Shown here: positions 9,563-17,453 of the stretch, piece after piece
How the letters are laid out: each line of letters opens with the position of its first letter
How positions within the stretch are numbered: the first letter of the stretch is position 1
Assembly: GCA_937927845.1 (NCBI GenBank)
Contig: CALFXE010000027.1
Span: 1-64,000, forward strand
Length of the DNA stretch: 64,000 nt
Direction of reading: 5' to 3'
Source of the DNA: an uncultured Paludibacter sp.
GTDB taxonomy: Bacteria; Bacteroidota; Bacteroidia; Bacteroidales; Paludibacteraceae
Notes under the pieces: model-generated
What the model was told of the DNA's origin: nothing
The model's database searches: none
What the model saw: only the letters and a program-made list of their open reading frames with translations
Made by a program: the position numbers and the translations under genes

Positions 9563-9576
9563 CTTTAAAATTATTA

Positions 9577-10089
9577 ATGATAATGCAAAAACTCCCACCA
9601 GATTATTTTCGGCAAGATGCTGTAACTTTAGCTAAAAGCATACTTGGCAAGACTTTGGTGCGTGTGTGGGATGACGGTACGCAAAGTAGGTTTATAATCA
9701 CAGAAACTGAGGCGTATATGGGCGAGGAGGATCTTGCCTGCCATGCAAGTAAAGGGAGGACAAAACGCACAGAAACCTTATATGCTGATGGCGGGGTGAT
9801 ATATGTCTATTTGATTTACGGGATGTATTGGATGCTAAATATAGTTTCGGGGACTGAAAACCATCCGCAAGCTGTTCTGATTAGAGCTTTTTCCAAACTT
9901 TACGGTCCGGGACGAATAGGCAAAAAACTGCAATTAGATAAAAGCTTTAACGGAGAACATATTTGTAACTCTCAACGAATGTGGATAGAAGATGCACCCG
10001 AAATAACCAACTTTACCGCTTCACCTCGTATAGGTATTGATTATGCAGGTGAATATTGGAAAAATATTCCGTGGAGGTTTACGGTGTGA
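9577..10089 (+). CDS. DNA-3-methyladenine glycosylase (AAG/MPG family)
   Basis: 170 residues. Excises alkylated and deaminated purines such as 3-methyladenine or hypoxanthine. The family motif with the catalytic Glu is seen in IITETEAYMGEEDLACHAS, followed by GRTKRTETLYADGG, VYLIYGMYWMLNIV and the substrate-side GPGRIGKKL. The end, YAGEYWKNIPWRF, matches the usual family C-terminus, so the protein is complete though short. It starts 14 bases after porU. ATG at 9577 or 9583 both work. Confidence 0.92.
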   Translation: MIMQKLPPDYFRQDAVTLAKSILGKTLVRVWDDGTQSRFIITETEAYMGEEDLACHASKGRTKRTETLYADGGVIYVYLIYGMYWMLNIVSGTENHPQAVLIRAFSKLYGPGRIGKKLQLDKSFNGEHICNSQRMWIEDAPEITNFTASPRIGIDYAGEYWKNIPWRFTV

Positions 10090-10270
10090 TAATAACAATA
10101 AATGAGAGAATAATAATTACTCGCCTGACAATCTGCTATTTTGCACCTTGACTATCTAATAATACTATCCTTTTTTATATACATATAAATTTCTTTACAA
10201 TAACCAGAAAATTGTAACAAAATTACATAAAGATGTAACAAACTTGATACAAGTGCACAATCTAATCTTA

Positions 10271-10278
10271 TATTTTTG
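10271..10278 (+). promoter_or_regulatory. Putative promoter -7 box for the fructan locus
   Basis: TATTTTTG fits TAnnTTTG, 44 bases before the GH32 start. The nearest upstream TTG is about 24 bases away, a slightly long spacing. The rest of the 233-base spacer 10090-10322 is AT-rich with no other clear signal. Confidence 0.5.
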
Positions 10279-10322
10279 TATTCTGAAATTGTTCTTTTGA
10301 TATTAATTTAAAATTCAATCAT

Positions 10323-13300
10323 ATGAAAACAAACTATTTACATTTACTATTGATTAGCATATGCTTATCCATTGGTGTTTTTTCTAAAGGATTTGCATAT
10401 ACTTCCAACACGTTGTATGGATTATATGGCGATCATATTTTACATGATGATGGGTCTATTACTATTAATAAAACAGGGTGGAATAACCTGTGTGTTTCTC
10501 AAATTGAAGCAGATGCTTTTATTTATGAAGCAGACATTGAATTCCTCGATGGACATTATGCTTCATTAGTTTATGGTCATACAAAAAGAGGATTTTATGG
10601 AGTTGAAGTAGCCACAAAAGGTGATGACTTAGCTGAAAATGAGATATACGTAAAAGGTTTTAGAGACGGGGAGGGTGGAAAGATCTTCTTTGAGAGAATT
10701 AAGGTTTTAGTTAATCCTGAAGAAGCTATTAATTTTCGCGTTCAGGTAACGGCGGATGGACTGCTAAGTATTTACGTGGAAGGAAATCAAATCCATCAAC
10801 ATTCAATTGAAAATTATCAGCCGGGACATTTGGGGATATTAAGTTTTCAAACTCAAGTGAAGTTTTCAAATATTCTCGTAGATGAGTTTGGTTCCGAAGG
10901 GCAGCGTGTAGAGTTGGAGGCTTTATCGGGCGATTATAATATTGCAAAACCCGTATATACCATCCAAAGAATGGATCATCGCGATAATTTTGTCTTATCA
11001 CAAACAGAAGCTAAAGCGCTTACAGTGTCAGGTGATGTTAAGATTACTGAAGGTGATAGAATGTCATTTGTATTTGGTCATAAAGCAAATGATAATTGGT
11101 ATGGTGCAGAATTACAGGTTAAAGATGAAAATTCTATACAATTAAAAACCTTCAAAGTAGGAAATCATGGAGGTGATCTTTTTGTTGAAGAATATGGAGT
11201 AGATACTACCAAACCTATAGCTTATAAAATAGCACTTTCAGATGATGGCACATTAAAAGTATTTGCTGAAGAAAATCTTATTAAAGAATTAAATCTTCCT
11301 CATTATGAAGGAGGAAAATGGGGTATGTTAACCTGGAATAGTGAAGCTAAAGTGTCTGATTTTGAGGTGATTTTGTTAGATGATTCTCAGCCTTATAATC
11401 TGTCAGAACTTGAATTGAATCATTTAGGTGGTGAAAATAGCTTTTATACTAAGTCAGCTGCAGGTTATATTATAAATCGTCTAAATGGAAATAACTTTAT
11501 TTCATCAACTACATCAGCCACATCATTTGCTTATTCAGGAAATATTGAAGTACTCGAAGGCGATAGAATGTCCTTCGTTTTTGGTTCTTCAGGAGATATT
11601 TCAGGAAAGTGGTATGGCGCTGAATTATTGGTAAATAAAAACGATAATAAAGCATCTGTAAAAGTGTTTCATGAACATGGAATAGGTGTTTTTATTGAAA
11701 AACACAATATTGCTGTTGATGCCAGTCAGCCCATTCCTTTTAAAATAGATGTAACAGCTGATGGACTATTGAAGATTTTTGTGGATAACAATCAAATCCA
11801 CGAACAGCAAATACCTAATTATCAACCAGGAAGATTAGGGTTTTTGACATATCAATCTAAAGTTCGCTTGACAGATGTGCTAATTTTAGTGCGTGATGAA
11901 CTTGTAGCAGGTAATTTTCTGACTAATATAGAAGGTTGGACGCAAGATCCGAATACTAATGGCTTTTGGAGAGTTCGTGAGGATGGATTATATGGCATCG
12001 GTAGTAATAATTCACCTTATTTCTCATCTACTTTTGCTACTGATTTTGTTGTGGAAACGGATATGAAGTTCATCAGTACAAACACACAAGCTGGTGGATT
12101 GGTGTTTAGAGCCAACGAGGATCATTCGGTATATTATGCGATAGATATCAATAATAATTCTGAAACTGTTCGCATTTTAAAGTTTTATAAAAACTTCTCC
12201 ACCGGTCATATTTCAGATGTTGTAGTGGGTGGTACAGAAGGAAATTTAAAAGAACTTACAGATTATACGAAGAAGTCAACTTTCAATATAAGGGTAGAGG
12301 CTATTAAATCAAGTATCATTGTATATATTGACGATGAACTGTTGGTTTCTGCAAGCGATGATGAAAGTTTAGAAGGATATTTTGGTGTGACAAACTTCAG
12401 CTCTGAAATAGTATTCCAAAATATGTATTACGAAACTATTACGGATTTACCTGTGTTGACAGATTTAACTGTGGATGTTGAACTGTTACCTGTATTTTCA
12501 AATCAGGTATTTCAGTATAATGCCCTTGTTCCATTTGAGCAAGAAAGCATGGTATGTAATCTACAAACAGATGCAGAACAAAATGATTTATTTATAAATG
12601 ATGAACCTGTAACAAACAATCAGAATGTATCAGTTGGATTAAACGAAGGTGAGAATATAGTACGCATACGCGTTCAGAATAAAGAAACAGCTGCATCTAC
12701 TATTACCACATTGCGTGTGAAGCGTCGTTATAATCCTGAAAATGCTTATACAGAGAGATTTAGACCGCAATTCCATTATACTCCTGAGGCACATTGGATA
12801 AATGATCCTAATGGAATGGTATTTTATGATGGTGAATATCATCTGTTCTATCAATATCATCCTTATAGCAAACAATGGGGACCCATGCATTGGGGACATG
12901 CAATTTCTACAGATATGGTGCACTGGGAAGAATATCCTATAGCATTATATCCTGATAAATTTGGAACAATGTTCTCCGGTTCGGCTGTGGTTGACCATGA
13001 TAACACAACAGGATTCTTTAGTGATATTCCTGAAAAGAAAGGTATAGTGTCAATATATACTAATGCCGGACATGGCGGACAACAGCAGTCTATCGCTTAT
13101 TCTTTGGATAAGGGTCGTAGTTGGACGAAATATAATGAAGGCGAACCTGTTATTAAAATTGCAGATGATCCACTTAATCATGGTGATTTTAGAGATCCGA
13201 AAGTGTTTTGGCATGATGAGAGTAATCAGTGGATGATGGTGATTGCAGGTGGTCCTCTACGCTTTTATTCTTCATCTAATTTAATAGATTGGAAATATGA

Positions 13301-14474
13301 AAGTGGATATTCTTCAGAACAAACATTAAATGAGGTGTTAGTAAAAGATATTTTTACAGAATGTCCTGATTTTGTGAAGTTAGACCTTGAAGGAGAAGAT
13401 GTTTCTAAATGGGTATTGTTAGGAAGTGGTAAGTTTTATATGATAGGTGATTTTGTTAAAGTTGATGATGCTTGGCATTTTATACCAGATTCAGATGAAA
13501 GGATACATATGAATTTTGGTCATGATAATTATGCTGCTCAAACATTTAGTGATATGCCGGACGATAGAACAGTTATGATAAATTGGATGACTAATTTTGA
13601 CTATTCCGGTGATTTAGCCAATGTAACAGATCCGTACAATGGTGCATTTACTATGGCTTATGAGTTGAAATTGAAAAGAGAGCCTACCGGAAAACTCGTG
13701 GTATATCAAACACCTGTAGATGAATATCAAACTTTACGTAAAACTCCTTTCAGTATTGCAAAACAAACTGTTACCAAAGATGATGAGAATATCTTGAAGG
13801 ATTTAAAAGCAACTCAATTTGAAATTGTTGCTGAAATATCTCCTAATGAAAGAAATGCTCAGTTTGGTTTTAACTTGCGTACTGGAATAAATCAATATAC
13901 ATCTGTTTATTATAATACCTCTATGCAAGAGCTTGTTGTAAGCAGAACTAACTCTGGTGCTGTGCCAAATGATAGATTTGCTCGCAGTTTTACAAAATCT
14001 ATTAATTTGATTGATGGTAAGTTGAAGCTACATGTTTTTGTTGATCAATCTACTATTGAAGTTTTTGCTAATGATGGTGAAGCAGTTGCAACATTATTAA
14101 TCTTCCCTGACCCTGAAAGTGATGGTATGGAGTTTTTTGTAAAAGGAAATTCGGTTGAATGTACATTGGATATTTATCCTCTAAAAACCATATGGAGAGA
14201 AGATTTGACAGATCCATGGGATACATCTGGATTAGAGCAAAATATCACCATTAATAAGATGGATGTTGATTTATTTGTTGCGAATAGAATTCTAAATGTG
14301 AAATCTCAACATAAAAGTCCTTTAAATATTGATTTATACTCTTTAGATGGAAGAAGAACTTATTCAAATGTAATTCATACAGAAACATTATCAGTTCCAT
14401 TAGATCAAGGTGTTCATTTTGTGAGACTTGCAGATAAGGAACAGCGTGTTGTACAAAAAATATGTGCCTATTAA
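10323..14474 (+). CDS. Large secreted multidomain GH32 fructan hydrolase (levanase/inulinase type)
   Basis: 1383 residues. After a signal peptide come three related lectin-like modules (about 25-190, 195-350, 365-530). They share phrases such as EGDRMSFVFG and the pair VTADGLLSIYVEGNQIH / VTADGLLKIFVDNNQIH. A fourth LamG-like module (about 540-690) and a cadherin-like beta-sandwich (about 700-800) follow. The GH32 catalytic part has the nucleophile in WINDPNG (about 824-830), the transition-state RDP in FRDPKVFW (about 956) and the acid/base Glu in FTECPDF (about 1011), then the GH32 C-terminal sandwich. The tail (NIDLYSLDGRR ... GVHFVRLA) resembles a T9SS type A sorting domain, so surface display is likely. 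It should release fructose for the transporter and fructokinase downstream. Confidence 0.9.
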   Translation: MKTNYLHLLLISICLSIGVFSKGFAYTSNTLYGLYGDHILHDDGSITINKTGWNNLCVSQIEADAFIYEADIEFLDGHYASLVYGHTKRGFYGVEVATKGDDLAENEIYVKGFRDGEGGKIFFERIKVLVNPEEAINFRVQVTADGLLSIYVEGNQIHQHSIENYQPGHLGILSFQTQVKFSNILVDEFGSEGQRVELEALSGDYNIAKPVYTIQRMDHRDNFVLSQTEAKALTVSGDVKITEGDRMSFVFGHKANDNWYGAELQVKDENSIQLKTFKVGNHGGDLFVEEYGVDTTKPIAYKIALSDDGTLKVFAEENLIKELNLPHYEGGKWGMLTWNSEAKVSDFEVILLDDSQPYNLSELELNHLGGENSFYTKSAAGYIINRLNGNNFISSTTSATSFAYSGNIEVLEGDRMSFVFGSSGDISGKWYGAELLVNKNDNKASVKVFHEHGIGVFIEKHNIAVDASQPIPFKIDVTADGLLKIFVDNNQIHEQQIPNYQPGRLGFLTYQSKVRLTDVLILVRDELVAGNFLTNIEGWTQDPNTNGFWRVREDGLYGIGSNNSPYFSSTFATDFVVETDMKFISTNTQAGGLVFRANEDHSVYYAIDINNNSETVRILKFYKNFSTGHISDVVVGGTEGNLKELTDYTKKSTFNIRVEAIKSSIIVYIDDELLVSASDDESLEGYFGVTNFSSEIVFQNMYYETITDLPVLTDLTVDVELLPVFSNQVFQYNALVPFEQESMVCNLQTDAEQNDLFINDEPVTNNQNVSVGLNEGENIVRIRVQNKETAASTITTLRVKRRYNPENAYTERFRPQFHYTPEAHWINDPNGMVFYDGEYHLFYQYHPYSKQWGPMHWGHAISTDMVHWEEYPIALYPDKFGTMFSGSAVVDHDNTTGFFSDIPEKKGIVSIYTNAGHGGQQQSIAYSLDKGRSWTKYNEGEPVIKIADDPLNHGDFRDPKVFWHDESNQWMMVIAGGPLRFYSSSNLIDWKYESGYSSEQTLNEVLVKDIFTECPDFVKLDLEGEDVSKWVLLGSGKFYMIGDFVKVDDAWHFIPDSDERIHMNFGHDNYAAQTFSDMPDDRTVMINWMTNFDYSGDLANVTDPYNGAFTMAYELKLKREPTGKLVVYQTPVDEYQTLRKTPFSIAKQTVTKDDENILKDLKATQFEIVAEISPNERNAQFGFNLRTGINQYTSVYYNTSMQELVVSRTNSGAVPNDRFARSFTKSINLIDGKLKLHVFVDQSTIEVFANDGEAVATLLIFPDPESDGMEFFVKGNSVECTLDIYPLKTIWREDLTDPWDTSGLEQNITINKMDVDLFVANRILNVKSQHKSPLNIDLYSLDGRRTYSNVIHTETLSVPLDQGVHFVRLADKEQRVVQKICAY

Positions 14475-14506
14475 TTAGTTTCTAAAGAATATTGAAAATT
14501 TAATTT

Positions 14507-14547
14507 GTAGCCCGATGATTTGACATATCAGTCATCGGGCTACTTTT
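14507..14547 (+). terminator. Intrinsic terminator after the GH32 gene
   Basis: A perfect 12-bp stem, GTAGCCCGATGA (14507-14518) with TCATCGGGCTAC (14532-14543), a 13-base loop and a TTTT run. It separates the GH32 gene from the MFS gene 14 bases further on, so the downstream genes may depend on read-through. Confidence 0.85.
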
Positions 14548-14560
14548 AAACTAAATCATA

Positions 14561-15901
14561 ATGAGTAATAGATATTTATATTGGATAATTTTTGTAGCGA
14601 TTAATGGCGGATTGCTATTTGGATTGAATATGGCAGGTATTGCAGGAGCAACTGAAATGCTGAAAGCTGAGTTTTCCCTCACTGATAGTGGCTTAGGTAC
14701 CGTAGCAGCTTTACTTACGATTGGTTGTTTGATTGGCGCACTTTTCACCGGTAATTTCACTGAAAAATATGGTAGAAAGAATGTGATGGTGTTTACAGCC
14801 ATACTTTATATTGTCTCAGCAATAGGTTCAGCTTTGGCAACTTCTTCGGAGATGCTAACTGTTTTCAGAGTACTTTCAGGACTGGCTGTTGGCGCAACTT
14901 CGGTAGTCGTACCAATATACATCTCTGAAATAGCTCCTGCTGCAAAGCGTGGAACTTTAGTTTCGATGAATCAATTCGCAATTACAATCGGTATTGTGCT
15001 GGCTTATCTTATCGATTTTCTTGTAATGGATTTGGGTGAAAATAGCTGGAGATATATGCTCGCTGTTCCTGCATTTTTCGGCATAGTATATTTAGTATTT
15101 CTGCTTACTTCATTCCCTCAAAGTCCGAGATGGTTACTTTCGAAAAATCGTAGAGATGAAGCTATTGTCGTTCTTGAAAAAATAGGAGGAAAATATCTAA
15201 TCGAAAAAGAATTACCTGAAATGGAAAAATCAATTGCTTCAGAAAAAGATAAGCCACAAGTGAAATTAAGCGAAATCTTCAAAGGCAAGATAGGTAAAAT
15301 TGTTCTTATCGGAACTGTTTTAGCTGCTTTGCAACAAATTACCGGCATAAATGCAGTGATTATGTTCTCACCTGATATTTTTCAAGCAGCAGGTTCGGTT
15401 CGTGGAGATTCGATGATGCAGGCAATGATAGTTGGTTTGGTCAATTTCCTTATGACTATCGTTGCATTGTGGTTGGTTGACCGCAAAGGGCGCAAAACTC
15501 TTTTGCTGTGGGGTGCTGTAGGCATGATTGCATCACTTGCATATCTTACTTATGAATTTGCTAAGCCTGTACAAAATGGTGTAGGTGTTTTGGTAGCATT
15601 ATTATTATACATTTCATTTTTTGCTGCATCTTACGCACCTGTAATGTGGGTTATCATTTCTGAAATATATCCAAATAGAATCAAAGGGGTTGCTATGTCA
15701 TTTTCTACTGCAATAAGTTGGTTATGTACTTTCTTAACTGTATATTTCGCACCGATAATTCAAGGAACATTAGGTTTGCACTATCTTTTCGGAATCTTCG
15801 GATTGTTTAGCTTGATAGCCTTTATCTTTGTAAAAATTTGGATACCGGAAACAAAAGGCAAATCGCTTGAACAAATTGAAATAGAGTTGAAACTAAAATA
15901 A
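14561..15901 (+). CDS. MFS sugar porter, probable fructose/hexose uptake
   Basis: 446 residues, 12 predicted inner-membrane helices. Sugar-porter signatures are present: GNFTEKYGRKNVM after helix 2, RVLSGLAVGATSVVVPIYISE in helices 4-5, QQITGINAVIMFSPDIF in helix 7, WLVDRKGRKTLL, and IPETKGKSLEQIE at the end. The position between the fructan hydrolase and fructokinase points to fructose import by proton symport; the substrate is an inference from context. Confidence 0.9.
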   Translation: MSNRYLYWIIFVAINGGLLFGLNMAGIAGATEMLKAEFSLTDSGLGTVAALLTIGCLIGALFTGNFTEKYGRKNVMVFTAILYIVSAIGSALATSSEMLTVFRVLSGLAVGATSVVVPIYISEIAPAAKRGTLVSMNQFAITIGIVLAYLIDFLVMDLGENSWRYMLAVPAFFGIVYLVFLLTSFPQSPRWLLSKNRRDEAIVVLEKIGGKYLIEKELPEMEKSIASEKDKPQVKLSEIFKGKIGKIVLIGTVLAALQQITGINAVIMFSPDIFQAAGSVRGDSMMQAMIVGLVNFLMTIVALWLVDRKGRKTLLLWGAVGMIASLAYLTYEFAKPVQNGVGVLVALLLYISFFAASYAPVMWVIISEIYPNRIKGVAMSFSTAISWLCTFLTVYFAPIIQGTLGLHYLFGIFGLFSLIAFIFVKIWIPETKGKSLEQIEIELKLK

Positions 15902-15910
15902 TCTATTGTT

Positions 15911-16789
15911 ATGGACGAAATAATTGTAGGTCTGGGAGAAATTTTATGGGATGTGTTTCCTGAAGGAAAAGTTTTAGGCGGTGCACCTGCTAATTTCGCA
16001 TATCATGTTTCACAGTTTGGTTTAAATGGTTATGCAATTAGCGCAATAGGAAAGGATGATTTAGGCGATGAGATTTTACAAACATTGGGGAATAAGACAC
16101 TTAATACTCATTTGGAAAAGGTCGATTTTCCTACAGGAACGGTGAAAGTAACTTTGTCCGGCAAAGGTATTCCTCAATATGAGATATGTGAAGGAGTTGC
16201 TTGGGATAATATACCTTATACAAATGAGGTAGAGGCTTTGGCAAAACGCACAAAAGCTGTATGTTTTGGATCTTTAGCACAACGGAATGATGTGTCCCGA
16301 AACACTATCAATCAGTTTCTGGATGCTGTACCCGAAAATGCAATGAAGATATTCGATATTAATCTCCGTCAATATTTTTATTCTAAGGAATTGATAGATA
16401 AATCTTTGAAAAAGTGTAATGTGTTGAAAATCAATGATGAAGAGGTTGTTTTAGTAGCAGGTTTATATGGATTAGGTGATTTATCTGAAATAAAAACAGC
16501 ACAATATTTAATGCAAACTTATCAGTTAGATATGCTTGTACTTACAAAAGGTGTTGATGGTAGTTATGTTTTCACTTCTAATAAGACTTCATTCTTACCA
16601 ACTCCAATAGTAAAAGTTGCTGATACTGTCGGTGCAGGTGATTCTTTTACAGCCGGTTTGGTTGCTTCACTTCTTAAAGGAGAATCTGTACACGAGGCAC
16701 ATAAAAAAGCAGTCGAAATTTCAGCATTTGTTTGTACGCAACAAGGAGCAATGCCTGAAGTACCTGATAAAATAAAAGGTTTAGTTTAA
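15911..16789 (+). CDS. Fructokinase (PfkB family)
   Basis: 292 residues. GEILWDVFPEGKVLGGAPANFAY is the N-terminal sugar-site signature of PfkB fructokinases, and DTVGAGDSFTAGLVASLL holds the anion hole and catalytic Asp. Phosphorylates fructose to fructose 6-phosphate in the cytosol. It lies 9 bases after the sugar porter, so the two are one transcription unit. Confidence 0.92.
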   Translation: MDEIIVGLGEILWDVFPEGKVLGGAPANFAYHVSQFGLNGYAISAIGKDDLGDEILQTLGNKTLNTHLEKVDFPTGTVKVTLSGKGIPQYEICEGVAWDNIPYTNEVEALAKRTKAVCFGSLAQRNDVSRNTINQFLDAVPENAMKIFDINLRQYFYSKELIDKSLKKCNVLKINDEEVVLVAGLYGLGDLSEIKTAQYLMQTYQLDMLVLTKGVDGSYVFTSNKTSFLPTPIVKVADTVGAGDSFTAGLVASLLKGESVHEAHKKAVEISAFVCTQQGAMPEVPDKIKGLV

Positions 16790-16829
16790 ATAAAGAATAT
16801 TCGGACTACACATCTGAACATTTAATTTA

Positions 16830-17405
16830 TTATCTGCTAAATAATATACCTAATTGTAAGGTAGGGTTGTAAATTGGTTTATCTTGATAACTGCCGGTCA
16901 AGCAAATCGTTTGAACTGTAAAGTAGATTCGTTTGGTTATTGCATAATCAAGACTTAAAATTGGTGAGTATAATAATATCGGAGATTTGAATAATTTTGC
17001 ATCTGTAAGAGTATTGTCAACTTGTGATTCAATATGCAAATTTTGAATTGAACCCATTCCGATAAATGCTGAAGCTGTGTATCTGAATTTTCCGAATTTC
17101 CGACTAAAACCAAGAAATGGTCCGCCATAACCTAAATTAATAAATGAATTTTCAGATTCTGTGGTTTTATAGATACTTTTCTGATTACCACCATATAATC
17201 CGGCAGTAAAGTTTTTACAAAAATATATGCGTAAAATTCCACCAATTGAATTACTGTATGTTTTAATATGTTGATATTCATTGGTTGCCATTGTAATCCC
17301 TGGTTGAAAAATGAGCATTCCTCCACTATACAAAGCATTGTCATTTTCAGCATAGATTTCTGTGACCAAACAAAATAAAAGTAGAACAGCTAAATATTTC
17401 TTCAT
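16830..17405 (-). CDS. Small outer-membrane beta-barrel-like protein
   Basis: 191 residues with a clear signal peptide (MKKYLAVLLLFCLVTEIYA). The rest is alternating amphipathic strands such as GGILRIYFCKNFTAGLYGG and KFRYTASAFIGMGS, ending LQLGILFSR. No conserved family is recognised. It is transcribed divergently from the hybrid sensor with only a 48-base gap and convergently with fructokinase, so a role in the fructan locus is possible but unsupported by motif. Confidence 0.6.
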   Translation of the reverse strand: MKKYLAVLLLFCLVTEIYAENDNALYSGGMLIFQPGITMATNEYQHIKTYSNSIGGILRIYFCKNFTAGLYGGNQKSIYKTTESENSFINLGYGGPFLGFSRKFGKFRYTASAFIGMGSIQNLHIESQVDNTLTDAKLFKSPILLYSPILSLDYAITKRIYFTVQTICLTGSYQDKPIYNPTLQLGILFSR

Positions 17406-17438
17406 AATTGATTTTTATTTTTTTTAAATGAAAAACTG

Positions 17439-17446
17439 TATATTTG
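17439..17446 (+). promoter_or_regulatory. -7 box immediately upstream of the hybrid sensor gene
   Basis: TATATTTG fits TAnnTTTG and ends 7 bases before the ATG at 17454. Transcription from it would begin at or next to the start codon. No TTTG sits at the expected distance upstream. Confidence 0.5.
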
Positions 17447-17453
17447 TATCTCT

